This document shows positions 22,551-34,445 of a stretch of 64,000 bases of DNA, piece by piece; the first letter of the stretch is position 1; each line of letters starts with the position of its first letter. Made by a program: the position numbers and the translations under genes. The DNA comes from Lichenostomus cassidix (lineage: Eukaryota; Chordata; Aves; Passeriformes; Meliphagidae): assembly GCA_008360975.2 (NCBI GenBank), contig CM039196.1, positions 12,628,263 through 12,692,262 of the forward strand, in the 5' to 3' direction. Below the pieces are notes generated by a model. It saw nothing but the letters and a program-made list of their open reading frames with translations. It had not been told where the DNA came from and did not search any database.

Positions 22551-25514
22551 CCATCCTGATATTGTGGCTTGCTGGGCTTTGAGCACAAGACAGGATTAGG
22601 GACCTCCTGAGATCCCTTCCAGGCTGATTTCCCCTCTTATCCCATGGATATCCCTCTTCCCAAGGCTTCTTGGTCCTCTCCAAGCCTCCAGAAATGGAAA
22701 TAGAATCCAGGAGCCTCCCTCCTCCTTCTCCAGGTGCTGTTAGAGACAGGAATGAGCAGCTCAGACCTGCCTGGGACACTCGGAGCTGAACTGGGTCAGG
22801 TTCAGAGCATGTGAGAATCACAATTTTCAGGAACACTTCCCTGCTTTTCCCTTTTCCAGCCCCATTCCCACAGCTTTGCCTCTCTTGCCTGAGCATTCCA
22901 GCTCTGCAAAGGCCGAGGGAAGGCAGCAAACACTGCCCTGTTTCCCTCAGGAATTTTCTCTGCCCTAGGAGTACCAGATGAATTTTTCCTGGTTTAGCTG
23001 CCTACTGAAGGATTTCTCTGCCCTCCTCATGTTCCCTGCTGGTTGTTTCCCTTCTCCTGCCTGTGCCTTGCTTTTTACACCTGGAAATGCTCCTGTTATT
23101 TCTGGGGGATTTTTTTTTTCCCCAAGCTGACCCAGTTTCCATCCTCTTTTCATGGCACAGCTTCCCTGCACTGGGATGGTTTGACTTCATAAACTCAGTA
23201 AAGTTCCCTTGTGCTACTCCCACAAACCCTCTGGAATTATTTTCTCCTTATAGTATTTTTTTCCCAAAAAACTCCCTTATCCAGCTCAGCTTAAGACCCC
23301 TGCCCCATTCCCTGGCCCTCACCTCTGGAGCATTTCTCACCTCCGAGCTCCCTCTCCCAAATTCCCATGGTTTGCCACTGATTTTTAGGGAGTGCCACAC
23401 TTGCCCCATAGGATTGACTCCAATTTCTAAGGATACAAGGTGCAACTTTTTCCAGAGGCTTCGGAAGAGAGCACAGCAAATTACCACCAGCAACAGCTGA
23501 AATGCAAATAAGGGCTAATGAAATGCAAATATTTGGCCAATTCAGCAACGAGAAAAGCAAACTGCTCCTCCCAAAATATCCCAGCAAACACAAACTGCTG
23601 ACGGAAATGTTTGGGAATAGTGCATGGAAAGCTGAGCCTGAGGGCTTGGCAAACACTGGCTTAAAGCACTTAAGCAAAAGCCAGGGTCAGGTGTAGCTCT
23701 GGGTGTAGGTTTTACCCTGGGTGAGGTTTAGCCCTGGCTGCAGGTTTAACCCTTCCACTCCTGTCTTCAGGCCCATCATTTCCTCCCCAGTTACACCCAT
23801 CCTGATCCTTTCCAGGAAAATCCTGCCTACCTCTCTTCTTTCTTCACTCTCCAGGAAGAAATTCCCCTTCTAATCCTTAATGTTGAATTTATGGAAAAAA
23901 TTAGGGAGGCAGAAGGAGGAGATTATCCAGAACTTCAAGTTGGGCAGAACTTCCTGAGCACACTGGAATTGGACTGGCATTTTCCCAGGAAAGGTTTCCC
24001 AGCTAGTTTGGTCATAATGGAATTCCAGGTGCCAAAATTCCTGTTTTTATTAAATGGCAGCATCTCTGAAGCCACCCAGGTGCTGCACAGCCAGGGTGCC
24101 TTCCCATCATCCTGGTTATTCCAGCATTCCATGCTGCAGCCCTTCCATGTCACCTCATTTCAGCCATCCCCACTTCCAATTGCACCAGGATCAGTTCTGA
24201 GGCTTCTCTTCCTTCCCTTGATTTCCAGCCCAGGAATGTCACTGGGAAAGTGTTGTTGGAAGTGACATTCCCATTCATGGTGGCCACATGGATCACCACA
24301 GCTGCCAGCAGATCTCTGGGAGATGGAGAAGGACTTCAGGGAAAGGACTGACAGGGATGGCTTTGGCAGGTTCAGAGCTCACTCCCATGGCAAAGATTCC
24401 CAATCTGAGGGAGAAGTGTCCCAGCCTTTGGCCCCATCCCTGCCAGAGCTGGGGCTGAGGTCACCCAGGGTGGAATGATCCAGGGAAACTCCTTGGTGAC
24501 AATGTCTGTGACCCTCAGCAAGGCTGGACACTCTGGGATGCTGGGATATGTCCAGAGGCACTGACAGCCCTAGGACCTTGTCACTGCCCAGTCCTTTGGG
24601 AAGATCTTTGTGTCTTCTCCTTGTTTTTCCATTTTCCCTTTTGCTCTTGATGCTAATCCCAAAGCCTCCAGCCTGGGAGGGATTTAAATGAGGGGAGAAT
24701 GCTGGAATATTTAGAAACCAGATAAAAAACCTCGGGATGAGACTGGAAATCAGCTCACATCTTGTCTGACCCAGAAGCTTTCCAAGACTCCAGAGGCCAT
24801 GGGAGCTCTTGGACTTCAGAATTCCTGCAGCCATCCAAGAAATCCCCAATGAAAACCACACTCCAGTGGAAAGGCAGTTTGGAAAGGCAGTTTTCCAGTG
24901 ACAAGATGCAAATTAAAGATGGGAAAAGTGTTTCCAGAGGAGCTCTCTCATCTCGAGGTGGGAAGAACAGGCTCTGATTCCCGTGGGATCCTGCAGAGCC
25001 CACTCAGCTCTGGGAAAGGACATGTTGGGAAACAAACCCCTGCTGTTTGGAGGGGCTGGATGGGGAGGAGCCATGGAAAGTGAGAGCTCTTAGCACAGGC
25101 TTCTCTCCACCCTGCCTGGAATTCTCTCCTGAATTGCAGAGTGTTGGAGCAGCTCTGTGTGCTGGTGGAGCTCATCCTGGAGTGCCAATGCCGCTCCATC
25201 CAGACACAGGGGGAGAGCCATGGGGAGAGCAAAGTGACCTCTCCTCAGCCAAGAGGCACAAGTGGATGATCCTGTGGGCACATGTCTGACTCAGGGATGC
25301 TCCAGGGCACATTCTTGCCACAGGCAGATCCCTGCTCAAGCCATAGCTCCCACTTTTTTCGAGATTCAGGGATACAGAACAGCAGCATTTTCCTGTCTCA
25401 CACCTTTCAGGCACTCATTAATGAGGCTGTGATTCCTTTTGAAGATGAAAAAGCCTGGATACACAGAGGCTTGGTGTCTCCATTTTCCTAGGAATTTTTG
25501 GAATGTGTGTTTCA
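22551..25514. other. Non-coding DNA with paired octamer motifs
   Basis: No gene is supported. A possible short CR1 tail (GGGACCTCCTGAGATCCCTT) lies at 22600-22630 but is too brief to call. Two perfect ATGCAAAT octamers near 23.5 kb are listed separately. Confidence 0.5.
23502..23530 (+). promoter_or_regulatory. Two POU octamer motifs, 21 bp apart
   Basis: ATGCAAAT occurs at 23502-23509 and again at 23523-23530, with TAATGA between them. The spacing of 21 bp is two helical turns, so both sites face the same side of the helix. ATGCAAAT is the established binding site of Oct/POU factors. That this is a working element is inference. Confidence 0.35.
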
Positions 25515-25902
25515 GCTGGGGGTGTTCAGCCTGGAGGAGAATCTTCATTCCATGGAGATCTCAGAGCCCCTTCCAGAGCCTAAAGGGGCTGCAGGAGAGC
25601 TGGAGAGGGACTTGGGACAAGGGATGGAGGGACAGGACACAGGGAATGGCTTCCCACTGCCAGGGGACAGGGCTAGATGGGATATTGGGAAGGAATTGTT
25701 CCCTGGGAGGATGGGCAGGCCCTGGCACAGGGTGCCCAGAGAAGCTGTGGCTGCCCCTGGATCCCTGGCAGTGTCCAAGGCCAGGATGGACAGGGCTTGG
25801 AGCAGCCTGGGATAGTGGAAGATGTCCCTGCTCATGGCAGGTCTGGGACAGGTTGAGCTTTAAGGTCTCTTGCAACCCAAACCATTCCATGATTCCATGA
25901 TT
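25515..25902 (+). mobile_element. CR1 LINE 3' copy, about 390 bp
   Basis: Same subfamily as the copy at 18944. Starts near GGGGGTGTTCAGCCTGGAGG, close to the truncation point of that copy, and ends CATTCCATGATTCCATGATT. Inside it CACTGCCAGGGGACAGGGCT replaces the AGAGGGCAGG form of the other copies. Sense orientation. Confidence 0.9.
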
Positions 25903-26384
25903 TCCACCTGTGCAGGAATCTGAAGGATGTGTCACACAAAGGACAGAATCAGCACAGCCCACAGCAGAGAAGTTATTTGGGATTTCTTCCATCCTGCAGA
26001 TTCCCAAGGAGCAGCTTGTGCAGGCTCTTCCCAAAAATAATCCCCAGCTTTCTGTGGGTGGCAGTGAAGCAACAATTTTCACTTCTCTCCCTCTTTCTTC
26101 CCCAGAGAGAATGTTTTTTGGGAACACATTTGATTCTCAGCTGTCTCAAACTGTCTCGAAATCCCACATTTCCCCATGTGAGCTGCATCCGGCTTTTATC
26201 TCACTTTGCAGGGCCTTCATTTGAATCCTATTCATTTATATGATTCCTTGACAGAGCAGTAATGGAGTGGGATAAAATGTAAGGCTGGAAATGTCTTCTG
26301 GAATAACGGAATCAGATCTTTTACATGCCATAGAATTTTACCTGGTTTTATTTTCCTTTTGAAACCATGGAGAATGGACTGAAA

Positions 26385-26403
26385 CACTTTTTTTTTTTTT
26401 TTT
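26385..26403 (+). repeat. Poly-T run
   Basis: An uninterrupted run of thymines, followed by a G-rich TTGGAGAGGGGGG. It may be the A-tail of an old retrocopy on the minus strand, but no retrocopy body is recognisable. Confidence 0.6.
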
Positions 26404-26493
26404 GGAGAGGGGGGTGTCTCTTGGCATTGGGATGAGTCAGTGGGAAAATCCACAAAAGTTTTTGGTATTATTATGCAAACTCAGCACATTTCC

Positions 26494-26645
26494 CTGTGGC
26501 TGCCCCTGGATCCCTGGAAGTGTCCAAGAGCAGGTTGGATGAGGCTTGGAGCAATTTGGGATAGTGGAAGGTTCCACCATGGAAGGGGATTGCACTGGAT
26601 GGGCTTTAAGGTCCTTTCCACCCAAAACATTCCATGATTCCATGA
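26494..26645 (+). mobile_element. CR1 LINE 3' fragment
   Basis: Begins at CCCTGTGGCTGCCCCTGGAT and ends CATTCCATGATTCCATGA. More diverged than its neighbours (GAGCAGGTTGGATGAGGCTT), so probably an older insertion. Sense orientation. Confidence 0.85.
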
Positions 26646-26907
26646 ACATTCCTTTCATCCTTCCCTGAAGCCCTTTCATTTCTCTCATTACCTCAGCAGT
26701 TTTAGCTTGTCCTGTTCTCATTTCAGTGAGTCCTTTCTTCCCACTGGGAAGGTAAATCCATGTGTGTCATCAAGATCAGGACAGTCCAGCCCAGAGCTGA
26801 TTCCAACTGCTCATCCATGCCCCAGGAATACAAAGTCACTCCATGTGAACCACAGCTCTCCTGGAACAACACCCTGGAATTTTTACCTGGGCAGTAGTGA
26901 CAGGAGA

Positions 26908-27136
26908 AGGGGGAATGGCTTCCCACTGCCAGAGGGCAGGGAGAGATGGGATATTGGGAAGGAATTGTTCCCTGGGAGGATGGGCAGGCCCTGGCACAGG
27001 GTGTTCAGAGAAGCTGTGGCTGCCCCTGGATCCCTGGCAGTGTCCAAGGCCAGGTTGGACAGGGCTTGGAGCAGCCTGGGATAGTGGAAGGTGTCCCTGC
27101 CATGGCAGGGGTGGGAATGGATGGGCTTTAATGTCC
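26908..27136 (+). mobile_element. CR1 LINE fragment, 3' end lost
   Basis: Third member of the 18.9/25.5-kb group, from GGGGGAATGGCTTCCCACTG to GGATGGGCTTTAATGTCC. The terminal ACCCAAACCATTCC tail is missing. The sequence passes straight into AAAATAAAGGATGC, so this copy ends early or was cut by a deletion. Confidence 0.85.
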
Positions 27137-28629
27137 TAAAATAAAGGATGCAGCAGGATTTCCAGGTCACCTGTGGGCCAGCCCCCTTCTCACCAGGATC
27201 AGGACAATGCTGGCTCTCCAGGAAATCCTGAGGCAGGATGGCACAGCTTCCCAGAGGGATTTGCTCCTCATGTCCTCTGAAGGCTGCGAGTGACAGCTCT
27301 GTCCCAATAACAGAGCCAGGAGGTGACAAGTTCCAAACTGGGATTTAAAGACTCCATGATAATTCATCCTGGGAAACTGTGTCGAGCCAAGCCACATGGA
27401 AACCTCCCTCAGATTTATGGGATTGATTGGTCCCTCTCTCCCCAGCCCCAGAATTATCCCATTAGGAAGGAACCATGTTTGGAATTAATTACTCCTCCCA
27501 AACTCACACCTTTTCTAAACACTTTCCTCAATGTATCCCAAAGCTCCCCAAATCCAGCAGTTCCTCGAGTTCCCCCTCACAGGCTTTGGCAGCACAGCAT
27601 TCCTGGGAACACTAATTCCCTGTGGGAACGACATGCAATTTCCCTGTGCTATTCCCTATTGTTAAACATAACGATCATTAACGACTCTGGGATTCCAAAC
27701 TTTGCATCTCATTTCAGGATGTGGCTCCTGAACCTTTAGGGCTTCCCTGTGTTTTCCTGGGAATGTTTTAGTGGATGATTTTTGCTGTAATGGATACAGA
27801 TATGCAGAGACATCAGCACTTCACACACCACTCTTCCAGTCCCAAGTCATTCCCTACTTTCCTGCCTCCTAAAAACTCCATGATTTTCTCGAGTCATTTC
27901 CTGCTTTTCTGCCTCCTAACAACTCCATGATTTTCTCGCTGTTAAGATCCCTGGATTATGACACTGATTTAGGATGTGTTACACTGGTGATAATAACCAG
28001 CAGCTCTGTGCATCATTAGGGATTGAAATATTCCACAAAAAGAGAGAACACACAATTTCCCAGCAAAGTGTGGAGCAATGATGATGCTAAAATGGGAATT
28101 TCAGGCTTGGCTGCTATGTCATTTGCTCTGTCCTTGGCAGATTTAGTTGGGATCATGGCCCACATTGCACTGGATACATCCACGGGCAGCTGCTCCATGC
28201 CTGCTCCACAGGGAATCTTTGGGCAGTTTGGGACTGGGAGAGAGGCAGCTGGGGATGGAGCACGAGGGATAATGACATTGTTGTTTATCCCATCTAAACC
28301 TATCTCTGCCCACCTGAGTTATCCCAGGGGCCATTCCTGAGGAGCCTAGGGGGTTTTCCAAAGGGTATCTTTGCTTCCCAAAAAATTCTTGTTTTTCCTT
28401 CTCGCACACCCAGCCTCACTTTGGAATGAAAGAGAACCTTGAAGAAGTCGCTGGTTCTCTGCAAGAGGAGAGGCTGGTTGGTGATTCCCAAGGGATGCTT
28501 GTCCCCCTGAGATCCCAAATTGTGACACTCTCACATAGTCCCATGGCTCATCCAAAGGGATCTCATCGGTGTAGGGGGGTTTGGGTCCTCTTATGAAACC
28601 CCATGACCCAAAGACACCCCTCAGTGCTG
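27137..28629. other. Non-coding DNA, no gene seen
   Basis: Unique-looking sequence apart from the 47-bp duplication at 27847-27940. No exon or RNA gene is recognisable. Confidence 0.5.
27847..27940 (+). repeat. 47-bp tandem duplication
   Basis: Two adjacent copies (27847-27893 and 27894-27940) share TGCCTCCTAA and AACTCCATGATTTTCTCG. They differ at several sites, so the duplication is older than the one at 19.7 kb. Confidence 0.85.
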
Positions 28630-28972
28630 CTCCTGGGCCCCACTGCCAGCCCCAGCCAGGAGCTGCACATTCCCACAGTCCAGGGGCTCTCAGGCCATGG
28701 CTCTGCTGGGAAATGGGAAAAGAGCCTCACTCTGCCACTCCTCCACACACTGCTATGGATACACTGAGGAGGGGGAAATGAGGGTTGCAGATCATTCTGG
28801 GGGTAAATATCCATGTTCTTACAGGGGTTTCCATGATGGATAAATCCCACATTCCCCATGGATCCATCCTGCTGCATCCCGACCATGTGCTTTCATCTCA
28901 AGGATTTGTTCCTTAGAAAAAAAAAACTCCCAAATTCATGAGCAGCTCTAATGGAGGAGACCAAATCATGGA
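28630..28972 (-). repeat. Unclassified 341-bp repeat, copy B (inverted)
   Basis: Reverse complement of 21589-21929, with an expanded poly-A stretch at about 28916-28927. At its right end it abuts the 3' tail of the CR1 copy at 28973-29175, which shares its TTTTTCCATGATT border. The two copies lie about 6.7 kb apart in opposite orientation and could support an inversion. Confidence 0.8.
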
Positions 28973-29175
28973 AAAATCCTGAAATGGTTTGGCTGAGAAG
29001 GGACATTAAAGCCCATCCCATTCCATCCCACCCCTGCCATGGCAGGGACACCTTCCACTATCCCAGGCTGTTCTAAGCCCTGTCCAGCCTGGCCTTAGAC
29101 ACTGCCAGGGATCCAGGGGCAGCCACAGCTTCTCTGGGCACCCTGTGCCAGGGCCTCTGCACCCTCCCAGGGAAA
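28973..29175 (-). mobile_element. CR1 LINE 3' fragment
   Basis: Reverse complement of the common CR1 block. The plus strand reads CCACCCCTGCCATGGCAGGG, then CACTGCCAGGGATCCAGGGG and TTCTCTGGGCACCCTGTGCC. Its 3' tail joins repeat copy B directly. Confidence 0.85.
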
Positions 29176-29779
29176 AATATCCCAGAAAATCTAGGAAAAG
29201 CTTCTCCTTGCAGGAGGACCCCATCAGGCCCAGGGATCACTCATTCCTGACATTAATTAGCCTCAGGACATGAGTGATATTCTCACATTAGGAGGAATTT
29301 TACGAGGGAAAGGCGACTTCTGACATATTTCTGGAGTGAATCAATCACTTTAATTAAAGCAGGCAATATCTCTGGAAAAAATCCCAAAGGCATTTTCAAG
29401 ATTAAACTCCTTTGTCCAACATGGATCCCAAAAAGCTTCATTTGTTCCCCATTTCCTAGTTGGAAACTCCTCTTTCCTTTTGCTCTTTGGCCTCCCTCAC
29501 ACCCTCCCTCTCATTCCTGGGATATCAGTGTTTATATCAATAATTTCCATCCTTTTGTTCCAATCCTGTGCATCTTTATATTCCCTTTGTTCTGGGAGAG
29601 CCATCAGGAGCTCACTTGGGATGCATCCATCTGCTCCGAGGTTTTTTCCGTCGCTCTCATCTCCATGGTAACTTGGGAAATCGCTTCCTCTGCGAGTGAA
29701 GAGCTGGACCAAAGATCCATGAGCATCACTGGAAGGTTCACCAGACGTGGGATCACGGATTCATTTTGGGTGGAAAAGA
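29176..29779. other. Non-coding DNA, no feature seen
   Basis: AT-rich around 29260-29400. I see nothing recognisable. Confidence 0.5.
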
Positions 29780-29990
29780 ATTCCAAGATCATCAATCCAA
29801 CCTTTTACCGAATATTCCCATATCCACCCAACCAGGCAGTGAAGTGCCATGTCTGCTCCTTTCCCATACAATTCCAGGGATGGGAATTCCACCCCAGCCT
29901 GTTCCAGGGCTTAATCACTCTTTCAGTGAGGAATTTTTCCCTGATATTCAACCTGAACCTGCCCCAGGCCATTTCCCTGAGAAATTGGGA
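29780..29990 (-). mobile_element. Older CR1 LINE fragment
   Basis: The plus strand reads TTCCAAGATCATCAATCCAA, then CCAGGGATGGGAATTCCACC and TTCAGTGAGGAATTTTTCCC: the reverse complement of a CR1 3' region from a different, more diverged subfamily than the young copies. The same family recurs at 34.4 and 58.6 kb. Confidence 0.75.
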
Positions 29991-30521
29991 AAATCCTTGT
30001 TGCTCCATCAACAAATCTGTGGGACCAAGGATCTCCTTCAGGAGAGGGTCGGGAGAAGAAATGTTTTCCTGGGATTTGTAGCAGGATGCCTGGAGCCAGA
30101 ACAAGATCTCATTGGAGCAGGGCTTTAGTGGGAACTTGCTCCTGGAGGAAACCTGGAAAAGATGGGGAGAGGGCAGAGGAGGAGGAACATTGTGAGGATT
30201 TCACTCAAGTTACCCATGAGGAGACTTTTATTTTGGGGATTGAAGAGGAGGAGATGGTGAAAAAAAAGGGGATAAAAAAGAAACCCACGGGCTGATCTGC
30301 CCAGCCTGGATGAGTCACTTTGTGCACAGCTTTTCTGCAAAATTCCTGCAGCTTCCAGGGGTTCCTCCATGGGCTTTGGGAAGGATGTGGGATTCCCAGT
30401 GCCCAAAGGGATCAAGGCACAAGCCAAGTGAACTTCAGGCTGTCACCCTGATCTTCCTGGGAGGTGGAATTGCTGTCCCAGAGGAAGGGGAGGGAGTGTT
30501 GTGCAGATGGAATTTCTGGAG

Positions 30522-30680
30522 CCACAGGGAAAGGATCCCCACAGGAAAAGGATCCCCACAGGAAAAGGATCCCCACAGGTAAAGGATCCCCATAGGGAAA
30601 GGATCCCCATAGGGAGAGGATCCCCACAGGAAAAGGATCCCCATAGGGAGAAGATTCCCATAAGGAAAGGATCCCCATAT
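30522..30680 (+). repeat. 17-bp tandem array with repeated BamHI sites
   Basis: Nine units of about 17 bp, such as GGATCCCCACAGGAAAA, with CATAGGG variants. Nearly every unit holds GGATCC. Open frames on both strands here (Gly-Ile-Leu-Ser-Leu-Trp type repeats) are products of the array. It is not a CRISPR: there are no distinct spacers. Confidence 0.95.
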
Positions 30681-33600
30681 TTCCAGTCTCAGACTTCATC
30701 CTCCACCATCCAGCTGGAGGATGTGCCCTGCTCCAGGAGGTGCTAGAAGGATGCAAAAAGGGTTGCTGAGAAGGGAGAGACACTCCCTGAGCTGCCCTGA
30801 ACTTCCTGCCCAACCCTCGCCTCCAAAACCTCATTCCAATGCTTCCAAAGGCTGATTCCTGCCTGCTCTGCCCTTGCCTCCCTTTGCCAGCCAGCACAGA
30901 GCCCTGGTGCCCAGGCAGCCTCCTTTAGGGGTGGGGACATCAAACTGGGGAGAAGAGAGTCCCCTTTTCAGGAAGAAGATCCCCAAAGTGTTTCCAAGAA
31001 GGAAATAACCAGACCATCAATGATCCTGACATGTCCTTGACTCCATCAGGGAGCTCTTTTCTAATGGCAGGGATTTTTTGGTCCCTCATTTTTCCAGTTT
31101 CTTTGCCCTTTGCTGGGGGTAAGGGATTTGCTGGCCTGGCTTCCAGCTCCATTTGTGGTGCCCAGTCCAATCCAGGGAATCTGGGTCAGGACACCTGGAT
31201 CTGTTCTTTTCCACATCCATGTCTCCCTCTGAGCTTCAATGGAGGCTCCCACAGAGTCAGCACTTCCAGCGCAGTGCAATTAATTCCAATTAAAATGATT
31301 GCCTACATTTGATCTCATGAATCCCGGCCCAAACGCTCTGATTTTTTCTCCACTGGGATAATGGAGAGTGGGACATGCTGGGAGACTCCACATTAAAGCT
31401 TCCTGTTGTCTCTTTTCGCTTTGCCTGTGGATTGTAGTGCTGGAGAAAAGGACTCTTTTATCTGCCTAAGGATTGATGAACACATCTCTCAATAGCTCTG
31501 CACTGAAAGGACTGGAGCACAAATTCATTTTAAATTGATAAGTGCTGAAAATACACCTAAAGATGAAGCTGGGAAGAGAGAAATGTAGGAACAGGGAGGG
31601 AAAATGCCAAGAATTTGAGGCTGTTCCATGGGAATGGGGGTGTTTGCAGGAGAACAACAAAGAAACAGCTTGGGAAGCTTTAAATGTAAAGGTGAGAGTT
31701 TGTGGGCAGATGGAAAAGAAAATGATAAGGTCAGTTTGGGGTTCAGGTGAGAGGTAAAAACAGCTGGGAGACAGCAGGGATCTGGCCATGATCCAGCTGG
31801 GAAACCCTGCTTGGGACTGGGCAGAAGGATGTGGGCAAGGAGGACTGCTGAAGGAGCAGATTGATAAAGAAATGAAAAAGTTTTTCAGGGGTCATTTCCA
31901 CAGCCTGGCCTTGCCAGGATGGGTGTCCAGAGGATTGTGTTCCCAAATCCCAGTGTACAGGGAGAGAATTCCCTCTCAGCTGATGCCAGCCCTCCACCAG
32001 CCGGTGTCCCCCACCCTGGGCAGGGATTGGGGTCACTCTGGGGACAGTGCTGCCTGTGGGCACAGCAGGAAAAGCCCCCGAATCCCAGGCCTGGAAGCAG
32101 GGAGGTTGGACACTGGGAGCACAAGGCTCCAGCTCCATCTGCTCCCCACCTGCCTCTGGACTGGGGCAGGGAGCACTGGGAATGAGGAAGAGCAATGATT
32201 TCCTGGGAAATGCAATAAGGCTCTTGCGAAGGAATCTAAGCCCAGCAGGAGGAACTGAGTTGTGTGTTGGCAAAGATTGAATTTGCTGTGGACTCTGTCA
32301 CAGATTTTTGTAAATAGGAGTTTCTCCCTGGGAAAAGTCTGGATCTCCCAGCTCCCAAGGGATGCCAACAAGCCTGTGCTGATCCCAGTCCCACCTCACC
32401 ACTGGAATGGCAGAACCAGCTGCCCTCCTGCCTCCAGGAACTTTGGGAGGAACATCCCCCACTTCACCAGGGAGCCAAAACACTTCTGCTTTAAGGGTCC
32501 AGAACTCATTTCATGTTTAATTCCCATCTCCATGATTCCACCGAGTGAAATGGAAATGAATTTTCTTTTCATTCCCCACACTGAAAAAAAAAATTGGATC
32601 AAGCAGACTATTGTGTTTTGATAAAAGAAAATGTTGAATTCCAGTTTTAGGGGGTTTTAAACTTTTTTGAGAGAATTGAAAAGAAAATAAATGATGCAAA
32701 AAAAGTATTTTGAAAAAAGAAACCCAAATATTCCCCTCTGAGAAGACATAAGTATTTTGATTTTCTTCAGTTTTAATTCACATGAAGAATCAGATTATCC
32801 AACTAATGGGTTTGGCTTAAGAATTAGTTTTTAGTTGCATGAAGAAAGAGGAATGATGGATCAGGGAGCTTGGAGCACCTGCCTTAGGTAAACACTCTTG
32901 GAAAGCTTTGCTTTGTCAACAGCACAAAATGAGTTTGAGGGGTTGGGTGATGGTTCTTAATAGAAACACATCTGGGGGATAATATCCAATGTGGAAAAGT
33001 TATTAAGGGATAACATGGAAATAGATCAAATAGATATAAACCAGCCCTGAGCGGAGCAAGGCTGGAAATTAGAAGATTTCGAACAATCCAAGGAGTGAAA
33101 TTCTCCCATGCTGTCCCAAACCCATTTGTCTCTGTGGAGATGAAGAGAAGGAGACAGGAAGGAGGGAACATAAATTACTCGAAGATGGAGCTATTGATGA
33201 AAGGAGTTGTCTGATAGAGTGGGAATAATTCTGGGGCTGGAAGTGAAAGGCCTTGGCCAGGTGATTTACTGCTATTTCAGGATGCAGATTTGATCATTGC
33301 ATTCCAAGTGCATTCCTGTGTTATATTTATGGCACATTAATGCTAAATTCTGGGTTTCTGCTGGATGCTTGTGAAGTTTAGGACATGTCATTCACCCCTT
33401 GGTTCACAACTTCACTTCTGATTAGGCCCTGCTTAGGCCTTGTTTAGGCCCTGCTTAGGCCTTGTTTAGGCCATGGTTTAGGCCTTGTTTAGGCCATGGT
33501 TTAGGCCCCGTTTTAGCCTTCATGTCACAAAGCCCAGCTCAGAGCAGGCCACAGCTGTGGTGGGGAAGTCTTTGGGATGAGAGGTGGTTGGACCTGGTTT

Positions 33601-34445
33601 GCTCACCTGGGTTTGCAGAAATCCTTAGCTCTTGGATTGGCATTTCCCTGGCAGAGGCCAGGAACTCCAGTTGGGATTTTTGTTGTAATTCCCTAGCGTG
33701 AAATGGTCCATTGCTTAAAATCACTTCTGAGGAGTTATCTAAAGGAATTCCCTGCTTTTTCAGGAATCCACAAGGCTGCTGATGTCATGGAAAGCTGTGA
33801 AGTTTACCAGGGGTGGATTTGCTCTCTTCATGCAGGGCATTGTTGGGAGGTGCTTGGTGGGCTCTGCCTAGGGAAGAGAACTCCTACTGACCCCTGCATC
33901 CAGAACCAGCAGCAGTTAAGTTAAGGGATCAGTTCTTGGATTCAGGTCTGGCTTGAGCCCCCTCTGTGGGTTTAACCCTCCATGGCCACGGAGCACATGC
34001 AGGTCTGGCTGGGGTGGCTCTGGGGGGTGTGCTCATGGCTGGCAGGATGGGGATCACCTGTGAGGTGAGACAGCTCACCCCACACACCCCAAAGGGAAGT
34101 GGGTCTGCAGACACCCTCCTGAAATGAAACCATGACCCCAAAATGGGGTAGGAGAGGACTGACCTGGAAGAAGTCCTCCCTGGGAATGGCTCTTGAGGAC
34201 ATTCTGGTGGAAAACTCCACGCAGGATCCATCCACGTTCTCCTTGTCTGGTTTAGGAGTACAAATCTGCCTCCTGGCAGTGCCTCTCAGAGGTGACCTCA
34301 GGAAGGATAAACTCCAAACTCTAATGAAACCTGTGGGGATTTCTGCCTCCATCCCTGCAGTCTGCTTTATCCCAGGAGTGACCTGGAGAGGGAAAGAGAA
34401 GAAATGTTCTCCCTTCTGAGAACAGCTTAATTTTCTCCTGAGTTC
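30681..34445. other. Non-coding DNA, no gene seen
   Basis: AT-rich in 32.5-33.4 kb, otherwise unremarkable apart from the TTAGGCC array listed next. No coding, RNA or mobile feature is supported. Confidence 0.45.
33421..33518 (+). repeat. 11-12 bp TTAGGCC tandem array
   Basis: About eight units follow each other, alternating TTAGGCCCTGC, TTAGGCCTTGT and TTAGGCCATGGT. It resembles telomere repeats only superficially. The unit length and the CC after TTAGG differ from vertebrate TTAGGG. Confidence 0.9.

Noticed and set aside
22000..22599. Long frames on both strands (up to 199 codons) rich in Lys-Pro-Ala or Leu-Gly
   Set aside because: They arise because the 21-bp minisatellite has a period divisible by three; no exon context or start signal supports translation.
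28630..28972. 3' transduction by the neighbouring CR1 as the origin of the inverted repeat
   Set aside because: The far end of copy B has no second CR1-type tail and copy A has no CR1 body, so the model is not supported, though not excluded.
30522..30680. CRISPR-like array
   Set aside because: There are no unique spacers between repeats and the setting is a vertebrate genome; it is a simple tandem array.
33421..33518. Interstitial telomere repeat
   Set aside because: Units are TTAGGCC with 11-12 bp period, not tandem TTAGGG.
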